A DNA stretch of 64,000 nucleotides from Chitinophagaceae bacterium DXS (GCA_030345135.1 CP128386.1:1509244-1573243), one strand, 5' to 3'. Numbered from the stretch's first letter, positions 34,736-44,425 are shown. Notes: generated by a model not told the origin, from the letters alone. A program made the numbers and translations.

Positions 34736-34777
34736 GGCTTTAAGCTTTAAGCTTTGGGCTTTAGGCTTTAGGCTTTC
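34736..34777. repeat. Heptamer array, GGCTTTA type, overlapping the thiolase stop codon
   Basis: Six units: GGCTTTA, AGCTTTA, AGCTTTG, GGCTTTA, GGCTTTA, GGCTTTC. On the minus strand the last units read through the thiolase end (Lys-Ala-stop). It is the inverted partner of 34222-34270. Confidence 0.9.
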
Positions 34778-35952
34778 TCAATCACCATTGCGCTTGCGCC
34801 GCCGCCGCCATTGCAAATGCCAGCAGCACCATACCGGCCATTTTTTTGATGAAGGATGTTGATAAGGGTGACGATAATTCTGGCGCCGCTGCAACCTAAC
34901 GGATGCCCTATTGACACAGCACCGCCGTGTACATTTACTTTATCTGCAGATAAATTCATTTTCTGCATATTGGCGATGCCAACCACAGAGAATGCTTCAT
35001 TTAATTCAACATAATCAATATCATTCAACGTCAGGCCCGCTTTTGCCACAGCCCTGGGCACAGCTAATGATGGTGTTGTAGTAAACCATTCCGGAGCCTG
35101 TTCCGCGTCGGCATAACTTTTAATAACGGCCAGCGGCTTTATGTTTAATTGTTTTGCTTTTTCTTCACTCATTAATACGAGTGCGGCAGCACCGTCGTTC
35201 ATGGTGCTTGCATTAGCGGCTGTCACGGTGCCATCTTTTATAAAAGCCGGTTTTAATTCCGGGATCTTATTGAATTTTACGTTGAAAGGCTCTTCATCTT
35301 TTGCAAAGGAAACCGGCTCTCCGCTACGTTGCGGAATTTCAACCGGAACAATCTCACTATTAAACAATCCTTCATTCCATGCCCGTTGACTTCTGGTATA
35401 ACTTTCAATGGCAAAAGCATCCTGATCGTTCCTGCTGATGTTGCATTCTTTTGCACACAACTCGGCTGCATTGCCCATGGCGTAATTGTTATACACGTCA
35501 GTCAGTCCATCCTTTGCTAATCCATCAATAAAGCTCACATTCCCATATTTATTGCCCCAACGCAAATTAGGTGCATAGTAAGGAACATTGCTCATGCTTT
35601 CCATTCCGCCGGCAACAACAATCTCTGCATCACCCAAAGCGATGGCCTGCGCTGCCTGGGCAATGGCTTTCATACCGCTTGCACAAACTTTATTTACGGT
35701 TGTGGCTATAACCTTATCCGGTAAACCTGCACCCTTTGCAGCCTGCCGAGCCGGCGCCTGACCAAGATTGGCCTGCAATACGCAACCCATAATTACTTCA
35801 TCTACATCAGAAGATTGGATGCCTGCTCTTTCAACAGCGGCTTTAATTGCGATGGAGCCAAGTTGTGTAGCTGAAAAATCTTTTAATGTACCTCCAAAAC
35901 TGCCTACAGGTGTTCGTACTGCGGAAACAATGCATACTGTTCTAAAATTCAT
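34768..35952 (-). CDS. Acetyl-CoA C-acyltransferase (thiolase)
   Basis: Cytoplasmic thiolase of 394 residues, full length. The acyl-enzyme nucleophile is Cys90 in VNKVCASGMKA, with His350 in GGAVSIGHPLGCSGAR and Cys380 in GICNGGGG, the complete triad. It could work in acetoacetyl-CoA formation or in beta-oxidation; no other fatty-acid or ketone-body gene is adjacent, so the direction is undecided. The final codons overlap a heptamer array. Confidence 0.95.
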   Translation of the reverse strand: MNFRTVCIVSAVRTPVGSFGGTLKDFSATQLGSIAIKAAVERAGIQSSDVDEVIMGCVLQANLGQAPARQAAKGAGLPDKVIATTVNKVCASGMKAIAQAAQAIALGDAEIVVAGGMESMSNVPYYAPNLRWGNKYGNVSFIDGLAKDGLTDVYNNYAMGNAAELCAKECNISRNDQDAFAIESYTRSQRAWNEGLFNSEIVPVEIPQRSGEPVSFAKDEEPFNVKFNKIPELKPAFIKDGTVTAANASTMNDGAAALVLMSEEKAKQLNIKPLAVIKSYADAEQAPEWFTTTPSLAVPRAVAKAGLTLNDIDYVELNEAFSVVGIANMQKMNLSADKVNVHGGAVSIGHPLGCSGARIIVTLINILHQKNGRYGAAGICNGGGGASAMVIEKA

Positions 35953-36048
35953 ACGGCTGAAGATTTAGCTCTGACGAAGTTAGATGCTTTATGTAAAGAA
36001 AAACGTGAAAATTAACGATGCAAGATCGTTCGTTTTTCAATCAAAATG

Positions 36049-36080
36049 AAAAGGCTGAACAGTAAAACGTTCAGCCTTTT
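36049..36080 (-). terminator. Rho-independent terminator after the 36103 gene
   Basis: Stem AAAAGGCTGAAC / GTTCAGCCTTTT (12 bp, perfect) with an 8-nt loop, 23 nt past the stop codon on the minus strand. Confidence 0.83.
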
Positions 36081-36102
36081 TAAAAGTCGTTATTAGCAGT
36101 GG

Positions 36103-36651
36103 TTATTCCTCGCTTTTGCCCGGTGTTCCGGCAAAAAGCTGTTCTATTTTATGCATCATTCCGGATACGGGACCTTCCATTTTATTGGTCCTGTCATCCA
36201 GCATATTATCGCCCAGTATTTGACCTATTTGCAGTTTGGCAGGCAGGGATTTCAGGATATTGTTTCTTTCAGCTGTAAAATAATCCATTACAGCCTGTTC
36301 ACTGTTTCCGGCGCTTGATTTTACAATCTCGCAGGTTGCCTGGGCTACTTTTTGCATTTCATTTTCAGCAACTTCACTGGTCATATTGGCGTATTGCGCA
36401 ACATGCTCAACAACAGGCGTTTTCTTTTCGCCAAAAACATCGGTAAGTATATCAGGGGAAAAATTTCCACTTAAAATTTTTGCGGCGCCTGTTTTTACCC
36501 GTGAAAGTTCATAAAACCCTACCAGTGTGGCCGGTACGGCGGCTTGTGCTAATGAATCATTTTCTTTAATTGTTTCCTGTGTGTTAGGATCTACTTTCTT
36601 AACAGAGGAATAATTAAGCTTTTGTTGTATTAATTCAATAATGTTAGCCAT
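36103..36651 (-). CDS. Hypothetical helical cytoplasmic protein
   Basis: Not recognised. The protein has 182 residues, no signal peptide and no membrane segment. It appears almost entirely alpha-helical and acidic. The opening IIELIQQKLNYSSVKKVDP and the repeated small-residue stretch SLAQAAVPATLVGFYEL suggest a compact helical bundle. The tail contains a methionine-rich turn (GPVSGMMHKIEQLFAG). It is a single gene with its own terminator; its 614-nt upstream spacer holds repeats. Function unknown. Confidence 0.75.
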   Translation of the reverse strand: MANIIELIQQKLNYSSVKKVDPNTQETIKENDSLAQAAVPATLVGFYELSRVKTGAAKILSGNFSPDILTDVFGEKKTPVVEHVAQYANMTSEVAENEMQKVAQATCEIVKSSAGNSEQAVMDYFTAERNNILKSLPAKLQIGQILGDNMLDDRTNKMEGPVSGMMHKIEQLFAGTPGKSEE

Positions 36652-36688
36652 GATCTTTTATTTATCATGATCAAATTATTGTGCCAAA

Positions 36689-36737
36689 AAGCTTAAATGT
36701 TAAAGCTTAAAGCCCAAAGCTTAACGCTTCGGGCTTT
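36689..36737. repeat. Heptamer array, AAGCTTA type
   Basis: Units AAGCTTA, AATGTTA, AAGCTTA, AAGCCCA, AAGCTTA, ACGCTTC, GGGCTTT. The last two turn toward the inverse of the fourth and can pair with it as a hairpin. Confidence 0.8.
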
Positions 36738-36769
36738 TGTTTTTGGGCTTGGGGAAAGGGTGAGAGGCT

Positions 36770-36835
36770 AGACCAAGTACGATTTACGAGGCCCGCCCGC
36801 GCCGAATGCGCATTCGGACGGGTACGAAGTACCTG
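36770..36835. repeat. TACGAAG-type array with embedded 35-nt GC-rich cassette
   Basis: Words AAGTACG, ATTTACG and TACGAAGTACC flank a 35-nt GC-rich cassette at 36792-36826. The cassette core CCGAATGCGCATTCGG is a perfect palindrome, and it ends GGGTACG, as in the copies at 57379 and 63597. Confidence 0.78.
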
Positions 36836-37002
36836 ATTTCATCCTTTTGCTTCTTTTGTAACAACCTGCCGATTAATCACTAAAAGACAGTTGCACATCA
36901 CTCACACAAACATGATCATTATTTTTTCAAAAGGGTAGCATGATCAATATCGTTTAGTTAGACATACGTTCAATTTTGGGAGACAGTACACTTTTCGTCA
37001 AT

Positions 37003-37066
37003 AGTCCGTAGGACTTAAAATTTAATAGAAGCTCTAACATACCAGGCCCCTCTTGTCCGTAGGACA
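37003..37066. repeat. Pair of GTCC-GTA-GGAC hairpins
   Basis: AGTCC-GTA-GGACT (37003-37015) and TGTCC-GTA-GGACA (37054-37066), two small perfect hairpins 38 nt apart in the spacer 36652-37265. Nothing gene-like is seen there. Confidence 0.7.
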
Positions 37067-37265
37067 TTAACCCCATTTATTTGGTTAATATCCTAACGGA
37101 CTATGATGTTCTCAATTCGCATATTTCTAATAAGCTTCATTCCAACGGGAAAAATTGATACGCTATGAATCTGTCATTCGCACGACAGGAGAGCTCTCCC
37201 GAATTTTGGCCTGATCGTAATATTATAAGAGCGTTCGGTATTAACTAAACGACATTCGGATTGGA

Positions 37266-38099
37266 TTAGTTGCCATCAATAACCTGGAATGTAATAGCTT
37301 GTCTCTGCCTGTAAATAACTTTTCTTCCATTCTGTTCTGCGGGAATCCATTGATTGCTCTTTTTAATTACCCTTACTGCTTCATCGGCAGTTCCAAAACC
37401 AGGATCATTTTCCGCACGCACTTCAGAAATGCTTCCGTCTTTATTTACAATAAATGAAACGATCACTTTATAGTCACCTGCAGGTGCACCATTTTCTGAA
37501 GGAATTTCATTTCTAAGATTTCTTCTTAAAAACTTTTCCCATTCAGGAAAGCCACCGGGAAACTTTGCCTGTATTTGCACAGTCTCCATGATAGTTTCGT
37601 AATCCTTTTCTTTAGTGCCAATTGGTTCTGGAGCGCCTACGCCCTTTGCTTCCACTGGTGGGTTTACATAATCACCGGCTTCTCCGGGAGTTGTTTGCAA
37701 AGAAATCTTTACATCTTCTAAATCCTTATTCTCTGGCACTTCGTCTTGCTTTGTGACTTTTTCGTCAGGTACAATTTCAATCGTCGTAACCCTCTGCTGA
37801 GCTATGGGCTTAGGAGCTTCTACTTTAGGTGGAATTACTTTTGGTTCCTCCTTTTTAGGTTCATCAACAACTTTAGATATAATAACGTCAATAGCAACTG
37901 GTCGCACAATGTTTGGCTTTCTTGAACTTGCGAATATTGAAACACCTATTCCGGAAAAACAAAGCAAAGCCATTCCCGTTAATGCATACAATACTCTTTT
38001 GTTGTAGGTCTTTCTTAAATCATAAGCGCCATATGCTTTGTTCCTTCCTTCGAATACGATATCAAGTACATCGGCTTGTAAGATTTTGTTTGCTTCCAT
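37266..38099 (-). CDS. tonB: TonB-family energy transducer
   Basis: Couples the proton gradient to outer-membrane receptors; 277 residues. The N-terminal motif DIVFEGRNKAYGAYDLRKTY, ahead of a single membrane helix (about 35-53), is typical of Bacteroidota TonB. A proline-, glutamate- and lysine-rich periplasmic spacer follows (about 70-130; EEPKVIPPKVEAPKP), then the C-terminal TonB domain (about 185-275) with FPGGFPEWEKFLRRNL and the conserved late strands. It is close to a TonB-dependent receptor gene in the same direction. Whether it serves that receptor or several cannot be told. Confidence 0.92.
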   Translation of the reverse strand: MEANKILQADVLDIVFEGRNKAYGAYDLRKTYNKRVLYALTGMALLCFSGIGVSIFASSRKPNIVRPVAIDVIISKVVDEPKKEEPKVIPPKVEAPKPIAQQRVTTIEIVPDEKVTKQDEVPENKDLEDVKISLQTTPGEAGDYVNPPVEAKGVGAPEPIGTKEKDYETIMETVQIQAKFPGGFPEWEKFLRRNLRNEIPSENGAPAGDYKVIVSFIVNKDGSISEVRAENDPGFGTADEAVRVIKKSNQWIPAEQNGRKVIYRQRQAITFQVIDGN

Positions 38100-38210
38100 A
38101 ATTTAAAGGTTTACTATAGAGATTGAGTGAAGCAAAAAAATCCATACGATAAAAAATATATTTTATTATAGCGTGAAAGTGTATGGAATTATTGAAGTTT
38201 AGAATCATGT

Positions 38211-38299
38211 GAAGACCGGAAGACCGGAAGACCGGAAGACCGGAAGACATGTAAGACCGTAAGACATGTAAGATCGTAAGATAGTAAGATGGTAAGAAT
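38211..38299. repeat. Octamer array, GAAGACCG / GTAAGACC type
   Basis: Five GAAGACC units followed by six GTAAGAC/GTAAGAT units, spacing 8 nt with one of 9. It lies between tonB and the receptor gene; the remaining spacer to 38442 holds CTCCGTG words and the heptamers at 38411. Confidence 0.88.
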
Positions 38300-38410
38300 A
38301 AAAAAGAGTTGCATAGATAAAATCTCTGTGCAACTCCGTGCCTACTCCGTGCTCTCTGTGTAACAATTATATCTTTTATAGACCAAGATTCTCAGGCAAG
38401 ACAAAACAAC

Positions 38411-38438
38411 CTGATACCTCATACCTGAAACCTCACAC
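38411..38438. repeat. Heptamer array, CTGATAC type, at the receptor gene end
   Basis: Units CTGATAC, CTCATAC, CTGAAAC, CTCACAC. It ends about 4 nt from the receptor stop codon at 38443. Confidence 0.8.
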
Positions 38439-38442
38439 CTTT

Positions 38443-41310
38443 CTAAAACACATTATACCCAAAACTCACATAATACAATCCACCAATGCGGGGGTTACCA
38501 TATGAGTTGATATAGTAATGATTGGTGATGTTTGTGCCACCCAATTTAATAAGCGATTTTATTGCCGGGAACTTATAACTAACCTGTGCATCAAGTGTGC
38601 TAAATGCACTCACATTGCCAGAGATGAAGGTGCTTTCATTAAAGTAATCATCCTGCCATCTGTAAATAACATTAAAACCCCATCTTTTCTGATATCCAAA
38701 ACCATTATTACCAAAACCGATATTGGTGCGGTATTTAGGCGTATTAAACTGTGCCTGGAAATTCTCCGGCACATCTGTTATCTCATCGGAAAACAGGTTC
38801 GCGTTAATAAAAAAGTTATGCTCAAGCAAATATTCAAGTGATACACCATATCCGTAAGTTGACACTTTATTGTTGCTGTTTACTGCTACAGAATAGACTG
38901 TTGGATTAGCCAGGCCCTGCGGCGTACCGGTTGAAGACTGAAACACATTTAACCTTCCAAGAAAATCCTTATAACGTGCATAATAAACATATGCATCAAC
39001 AAGCACTCTTTGATTAAACAAGCCCTTATAACCCACTTCATAAGAATTAGATGTTTCTGGTTTATATGTACCAAATTGTTGTACCTGTAATTTGGATGGA
39101 TCCCCCGATTGTGCAAATGCGAGGAAGCTTGCCTGGGTGTACACAGGATTGGTATCGAAATGATGACCTTCGCGCAGTTGTGGTAAACCACCTATCAGGA
39201 AAGCCGAACCCGTCTGTAAATTGATCCATTGATTTTGTGTTGTAGGAAATCTGTAAGCGGTTTGATAAGACAACCGTATGTTTTGATCTTTCGCTACTCT
39301 TATAACACCTGATATACGAGGAGTGAATTTACCTTCAAAGTTTTCGTTCTTATCGTAACGGCCCGAAACGGTTAACTTCAACACATCTTTAAAGAGCTTT
39401 TGTGAGATTTGTGCATAAGCTCCGAATTCGTTGATGTGTATCTTTCCTGCTGTATCGGCAAATAAAGTTCCTTCAGAATTTAAAACATACTGTTTCCAGT
39501 TACCTCCAACAAGAATATCTGTTCCTTTGTCTCTTAACTTTAATCTGTCAGTTAGATTGTATTGTCCTTCTACCATGTATAAATTGGAGCGGTCTACAAA
39601 CAAACCACCCTGGGGAATCGGCTTTTTAACAACCGCATTAAAGAACTGTTTAAACTGATCACTGCCTGCTGCTGGTCTTCCCTGATCTGCGAACGATCTT
39701 GAAGCATTATATAACATGGCCGTATTGCTTATTACTGCTGCCTCTGCGGTGGCTGCCGCTTGTTGTTGATTTTGCCCTGCCGCTATCGCTGCCTGGTAGG
39801 CTGTCTGGAAAACAGTAACAGCTCCCTGAACAAGTGCGCCGGCAAATTGAGGATACCAGCTTCCTGCAGGATTCGCAGCGCTATAACTTGGCTTCCACGC
39901 TTCGTTGGTAAGCTGTGTGGCCACTGTTGCATTGTAGGAGTCTCCTGCATTTTCCTGCGTCGTATATCCCCTGATAAACCAGTTGGTTGATTTTAATTCC
40001 AGTTTGTATTGCCCCATTTTCATGTTCTTGAGCGAATAGCGGTCGCTACCGGTGTACACCGTGTTTCCTGTTCCCCAATAACCGGAAAGAGAAGCTGTTA
40101 ATTTATCAGTAAGCTTATAATATATTCCACCAGAGACCTTAAGATTTTTGGTAACCGGATCAATCACATTCTGCTCTTTATACCCTGTTCGTGAAACGCT
40201 AAGTGGAGAGGCTAAAAAAGGCTGCATGATCTGGGTAACTACCGGTTGCTGCTGTGCAGGTAAAGTCGCGATCACTCCTTGTATGAAAGGCGTTTGACTG
40301 CTACGGATATCCAGCGTTGTTTCATCACCATACACGTTCACGCCGTTGTAATTTGGGTCAGACATCCTGTTGCCTCCTTTAACAGAAAAAGTGTTTACGT
40401 TGTAGTTGGAGCTGTCATATGCAGCCCAATCGTTCGCTCTTACATATTGTGCAGCGACTTTAAACGCAAATTTTTCTCCTATTTTATGTGCCCAGCGCAA
40501 TGAATAATCCTGGTAGGCAGACGCGTCTTGCACCGGGCTGTTTATGTTCATTACTCCACCTTTTACCTGCACACTTAAGCCTGTGTATTTGAAAGGATCT
40601 TTACTATTGATGATGATCGTTCCGTTCATACCACCCGGACCGTACAGGGCTGAAGAAGCACCTCCAAGAAGTTCCATGCTTTCTACATCAAGCTCGGTTA
40701 AGCCAATTACGCTTCCCACAGAAAAATTGAGTCCCGGCGCCTGGTTATCCATCCCATCCACAATCTGGTTCAAACGCGTATTACCACTTCCACTAAAACC
40801 ACGGGTGGTTGGTGTTTTAAATGTCAGGCTGGAAGTGGTCATATCAACCCCTTTCAGGTTACCGATCACATCATAATAGCTGGTTGCCGGCGCATTGCGG
40901 ATGGTTGCAGTATTAACCCTTTCAATAGATACCGGTGATTCCATTATACGTTCCGGCACACGTGACGCCGCAACCACGATATCTTCGCCCAGTACATAAG
41001 ATGGGGCCAGAGACACTTCAACAACCTGGTTAACACCTGTATATTGCATTTCCTGCGTTCTAAAACCTATGGAGGCAAAAACCAGCGTAAAAGGAGGTGC
41101 TTGTGTCGAAGTGAAACGGAATCTTCCTTTTTCATCTGTAAAAGTGCCGGAATTGGAATTTTTTATCAGTACGGAAACAGCAGGAAGCGTTTCCTTTGTT
41201 GATGCGTTTTTAACCGTTCCGGTAATGGTGATTGCATTTTGCCCTACGGCCATTAATGTAATTAATGGGGATAGCAATATCGTCAGAATTCTTGTCGTAG
41301 TAGCTCTCAT
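38443..41310 (-). CDS. TonB-dependent receptor
   Basis: Outer-membrane active transporter of 955 residues from the ATG at 41310, which directly precedes the signal peptide (RILTILLSPLITLMAVGQ). A start 14 codons upstream is possible. A carboxypeptidase-regulatory-like domain (about 25-110; ITGTVKNASTKETLPAVSVL) precedes the plug domain (VVAASRVPERIMESPVSIERV; LLGGASSALYGPGGMNGTII) and the barrel, which ends YVSFGYNVF. The form resembles receptors for siderophores or vitamins more than SusC, and no SusD follows. Ligand unknown; tonB lies 344 nt downstream. Confidence 0.93.
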   Translation of the reverse strand: MRATTTRILTILLSPLITLMAVGQNAITITGTVKNASTKETLPAVSVLIKNSNSGTFTDEKGRFRFTSTQAPPFTLVFASIGFRTQEMQYTGVNQVVEVSLAPSYVLGEDIVVAASRVPERIMESPVSIERVNTATIRNAPATSYYDVIGNLKGVDMTTSSLTFKTPTTRGFSGSGNTRLNQIVDGMDNQAPGLNFSVGSVIGLTELDVESMELLGGASSALYGPGGMNGTIIINSKDPFKYTGLSVQVKGGVMNINSPVQDASAYQDYSLRWAHKIGEKFAFKVAAQYVRANDWAAYDSSNYNVNTFSVKGGNRMSDPNYNGVNVYGDETTLDIRSSQTPFIQGVIATLPAQQQPVVTQIMQPFLASPLSVSRTGYKEQNVIDPVTKNLKVSGGIYYKLTDKLTASLSGYWGTGNTVYTGSDRYSLKNMKMGQYKLELKSTNWFIRGYTTQENAGDSYNATVATQLTNEAWKPSYSAANPAGSWYPQFAGALVQGAVTVFQTAYQAAIAAGQNQQQAAATAEAAVISNTAMLYNASRSFADQGRPAAGSDQFKQFFNAVVKKPIPQGGLFVDRSNLYMVEGQYNLTDRLKLRDKGTDILVGGNWKQYVLNSEGTLFADTAGKIHINEFGAYAQISQKLFKDVLKLTVSGRYDKNENFEGKFTPRISGVIRVAKDQNIRLSYQTAYRFPTTQNQWINLQTGSAFLIGGLPQLREGHHFDTNPVYTQASFLAFAQSGDPSKLQVQQFGTYKPETSNSYEVGYKGLFNQRVLVDAYVYYARYKDFLGRLNVFQSSTGTPQGLANPTVYSVAVNSNNKVSTYGYGVSLEYLLEHNFFINANLFSDEITDVPENFQAQFNTPKYRTNIGFGNNGFGYQKRWGFNVIYRWQDDYFNESTFISGNVSAFSTLDAQVSYKFPAIKSLIKLGGTNITNHYYINSYGNPRIGGLYYVSFGYNVF

Positions 41311-41445
41311 ATGCAAACAAGTTTTAGTTAGTAAACGCCGGAAAAATAGCATTTGTTCTTACCAATTAAAATTTTTCTTCTAAACATTTGTTCGTATCAA
41401 AAAAATCGTGCTAATCTTTGCGGTTATTACTAAATGTGTATAAAA

Positions 41446-42378
41446 ATGGCTTCATTTCAATTTCCTGATCAGACTGCATTTTATAAAGGCAAGGTTAGAG
41501 ATGTATATACAATTAATGAAAACTGGCTGGTAATGGTTGCCAGCAACCGTATTTCTGCGTTCGATGTAATTCTGCCAAGACCTATTCCTTATAAAGGACA
41601 AGTTCTTAACCAAATAGCTGCATACATGCTGAATGCAACAAAAGATATTTGCCCTAACTGGTTAACGGTTTCACCTGCCCCTAACGTATCTATCGGAAAA
41701 AAATGCAAGCCATTCAGAATTGAAATGGTGGTACGTGGTAATCTTACCGGTCACGCATGGCGCACTTATGCAAGCGGAAAAAGAGAGTTATGCGGTGTCG
41801 CTCTTCCTGAAGGGCTGAAAGAAAATGATTATTTCCCCACCCCAATCATTACGCCTTCAACAAAAGCTGAAGAAGGTCATGATGAAGATATTTCCCAAAA
41901 AGAGATTATAGAAAAAGGCCTGGCAACACAAGAAGAATGGGCCATTCTTGAAAAATACACCCTGGCGCTGTTTGAAAGGGGAAAAGAAATTGCGGCTAAA
42001 AGAGGTCTGATTCTCGTTGACACAAAATATGAGTTCGGTTTGCTGGATGGTGAAGTTTATTTGATGGACGAGATCCACACGCCTGATTCTTCCCGCTATT
42101 TTTATGCTGATGGATTTGAAGAAAGACAAACAGCGGGCGAAAGACAAAAGCAGTTAAGTAAAGAATTTGTTCGTGAATGGCTGATCGAAAACAACTTCAT
42201 GGGTAAAGAAGGTCAGACTGTTCCGGAAATGAATGATGAATGGGTGAATACAATTTCAAAAAGATATATTGAACTGTATGAGAAAGTAATTGGAGAAAAA
42301 TTTCATCCGGAAGAGCTAAGCGATGAGGAAACAGAAAAAAGGATTATAGAAAGCCTTAAAGAGATCAAAGCGCTATAA
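41446..42378 (+). CDS. purC: Phosphoribosylaminoimidazole-succinocarboxamide synthase
   Basis: Purine biosynthesis enzyme joining aspartate to CAIR with ATP to form SAICAR; 310 residues. Family blocks: [29 protein letters not shown] at the N-terminus, [16 protein letters not shown], and the SAICAR synthetase signatures [11 protein letters not shown] and [18 protein letters not shown]. The ATG at 41446 is chosen over one four codons upstream, since family members begin close to this point. It stands alone, divergent from the receptor gene, and ends before a bidirectional terminator. Confidence 0.96.
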   Translation: MASFQFPDQTAFYKGKVRDVYTINENWLVMVASNRISAFDVILPRPIPYKGQVLNQIAAYMLNATKDICPNWLTVSPAPNVSIGKKCKPFRIEMVVRGNLTGHAWRTYASGKRELCGVALPEGLKENDYFPTPIITPSTKAEEGHDEDISQKEIIEKGLATQEEWAILEKYTLALFERGKEIAAKRGLILVDTKYEFGLLDGEVYLMDEIHTPDSSRYFYADGFEERQTAGERQKQLSKEFVREWLIENNFMGKEGQTVPEMNDEWVNTISKRYIELYEKVIGEKFHPEELSDEETEKRIIESLKEIKAL

Positions 42379-42399
42379 AATTCAGCACCGTTTTTTATC

Positions 42400-42427
42400 A
42401 AGTACGAGTTACGAAATACGAAGTACT
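42400..42427. repeat. Heptamer array, AAGTACG type, 3' of purC
   Basis: Units AAGTACG, AGTTACG, AAATACG, AAGTACT, beginning 22 nt after the stop codon and followed by a true terminator. Confidence 0.75.
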
Positions 42428-42495
42428 CAAGTTTGACACGTTCTTTCTTTTGTAACTGTTAAGGATCGGGATTTTTTTTACAATCAGAAGTGCGT

Positions 42496-42530
42496 AAAAG
42501 GCAAAGCAACAAACATTGCTTTGCCTTTTT
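42496..42530. terminator. Bidirectional Rho-independent terminator between purC and the beta-barrel gene
   Basis: Perfect 14-bp stem AAAAGGCAAAGCAA / TTGCTTTGCCTTTT with a 6-nt loop. The A-rich and T-rich flanks make it work on both strands for the two convergent genes. Confidence 0.92.
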
Positions 42531-42562
42531 ATTTGCGACCGGAATACAGTAGCTAGTTATAT

Positions 42563-43141
42563 TTATTGCTGGCCTTTTACAGCTGCCTTTGCTTTGCTGA
42601 ATGGCAAAAAGATCGTAAAACCTACGTTAATGGTAAGATTACTTGCAAAAGGTTCGGATCCAAAACCCACCAGGCCATTATACTTAAGTAATCCTTCCAG
42701 GCCTATGTTCGGTGTAACAAAATAGGTCATACCAGGACCAAACCCAAACAGGAAACCGTTTGTAGAGCTGTTGGTTTCGGCAATAATGGTACCGGCAACG
42801 CCGGCTGTTGCTTCGGCAAAAAAACGGGTATGTTTTAGTACGTTAATTGCTGCATCGTTTACGTAGTACCGTCCCAATGCGGCAACAGCCCAATTGGTAG
42901 ATGGTTCAATGCCTTTTTGTGCCTGAATTCCGTAATTTAATTTTGCACCCAAAGCAATATTGTCTTTAACAAACCACGCTGCATACGGATTAATATCAAC
43001 GCTGGATTGAGAGCCTGTATTTAACCCAATCTTAAAATTGGCAATGTCTGCACCTATAATCGTACTTCCTTTTTCCAATTGTGCATTAGCAACACCGCAG
43101 AAAGCTATTAAGCCTGCAAAAAATAACGCTACTTTTTTCAT
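42563..43141 (-). CDS. Small outer-membrane beta-barrel protein
   Basis: Porin-like or OmpX/OmpW-like barrel of 192 residues. The signal peptide (MKKVALFFAGLIAFCGVANAQ) is cleaved after residue 20. The mature part is a succession of amphipathic strands (IGADIANFKIGLNTG; IALGAKLNYGIQ; FLFGFGPGMTYFVTPNIGLEG; LTINVGFTIFLPF). The final short tail KAKAAVKGQQ follows the last strand. No specific function can be given. Confidence 0.83.
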   Translation of the reverse strand: MKKVALFFAGLIAFCGVANAQLEKGSTIIGADIANFKIGLNTGSQSSVDINPYAAWFVKDNIALGAKLNYGIQAQKGIEPSTNWAVAALGRYYVNDAAINVLKHTRFFAEATAGVAGTIIAETNSSTNGFLFGFGPGMTYFVTPNIGLEGLLKYNGLVGFGSEPFASNLTINVGFTIFLPFSKAKAAVKGQQ

Positions 43142-43350
43142 TTGAATAGTTTTTAGAATTAAATAATGTTTAGAGTACTGATTATCAAAATGAAATTAGT
43201 CGAATCAGACTAGTTTGGTTCATTGGAACGGGTTGCAGCTTTCTAGTAACTTATGAATTTCAAAACTCAAAAGCTTACCATAGTTAACCAACGAAATAGT
43301 TTTTTGTTTAAAAACATGATATTTTTTAATCAATTATTAGTCCGGTTAAT

Positions 43351-43670
43351 TTCTGATTTTATGATCGCTGATGTCTGATTTCTCTCTGTTCAACAGAAAA
43401 ACAATCTTTCAACTCTTCATATTCAAAGAGGAAAAAGTCACACTCAACAAATCTGACATCAATAAATCCTTACATCAGCCATTAAAAGCTGTTTCTGATT
43501 TTATGATCGCTGATCTCTGATTTCCTTTGTTCAGCAGAAAAACAAATACTTGAACTCTTCCTGTTCAAAGAACGAAAGAATCACACTCAATCGTTACTTC
43601 TTCAACAATTGTCAGAACCATCATCGCCACCCGGATCAGACGTCAAAAAATCAGACATCAGACATTCACT
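43351..43670. repeat. Duplicated 97-nt module with TCTGATT heptamers
   Basis: Two related stretches, 43351-43447 and 43493-43590, share TTCTGATTTTATGATCGCTGAT, CAGAAAAACAA, the words AACTCTTC and TTCAAAG, and TCACACTCAA. Spacing between copies is 142 nt. Their openings are 7-nt units (TCTGATT, TTATGAT, CGCTGAT, GTCTGAT). At 43648-43668 the inverse words ATCAGAC, ATCAGAC close the region. The rest of the 43142-43849 spacer shows no gene. Confidence 0.78.
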
Positions 43671-43849
43671 ATGCTTATTGCTTTTTTAGGTAACAATCAA
43701 TTAATATGCCCCAACACAGTATGGTTTTAACTTGCGCCCGAAATTGATGAAATTATGCTCCTCTGTTGCTGCAATGATTCTTATTTGATGATGAATAGGG
43801 TAAAAAAATACACATGGCATTTAAAGCTTTGTAATGATTTAATCTTAAA

Positions 43850-44425
43850 TTGCTCTTTAACTGCTTCAAATATTTTATTGTCTTGAATACGATTGCTGCT
43901 TTGAAAGATGGGGACCAACTTGTCTTTGACCAGGTATTTTACCAGTACCATGGCAACGTTTATGCGTATGTTTTAAACAAAACAAATTCTTTGTACCTGG
44001 CTGAAGAAACCACACAGCTTACCTTTATCAAGCTATGGCAAACACGCAAAAACTTAAATGAAGAACTGTCTTTATTCACACAGCTTTTCCGTATTGCCAG
44101 AACTACTATGATCGACCTTATCAGGAAACAAAACAACAACGAGCTGCACACCCGTCAGCTAACAGCACTTAATGAACGCAATGATGTTTGGGAGAAAGTA
44201 AGCGAACGCGAGCTGAACGAACGCATGCACGCCTCTTTAAAAAATATGCCTGATGTAAGAAGAAAAGTGTTTGAAATGAGCCGCGTTAAAGGCATGAGCT
44301 ATAAGGCAATAGCTATGGAACTCTCTATTTCCGTTAAAACCGTTGAAAGCCATATATACCAGGCAATAAAACAGCTCAGGCATCTCATAACGCTATTGCT
44401 TCCCATAATTTTTACTTTTTCTTAG
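43850..44425 (+). CDS. RNA polymerase sigma-70 factor, ECF type
   Basis: Extracytoplasmic-function sigma factor of the Bacteroidota FecI-like group, up to 191 residues. Region 2 spans about 25-90 (FYQYHGNVYAYVLNKT; AEETTQLTFIKLWQ), and region 4 about 128-185, with the helix-turn-helix MSYKAIAMELSISVKTVESHI. No ATG fits the start: candidates are TTG at 43850 or, better matching family length, TTG at 43883 (LNTIAALKDGD). The anti-sigma FecR gene follows after 60 nt and a SusC/SusD pair after that, so it should drive that uptake locus. Confidence 0.93.
   Translation: MLFNCFKYFIVLNTIAALKDGDQLVFDQVFYQYHGNVYAYVLNKTNSLYLAEETTQLTFIKLWQTRKNLNEELSLFTQLFRIARTTMIDLIRKQNNNELHTRQLTALNERNDVWEKVSERELNERMHASLKNMPDVRRKVFEMSRVKGMSYKAIAMELSISVKTVESHIYQAIKQLRHLITLLLPIIFTFS

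Noticed and set aside
41857..42147. Reverse-strand frame inside purC and similar antisense frames in other genes
   Set aside because: Shadow frames of confidently identified genes; composition follows the sense coding strand.
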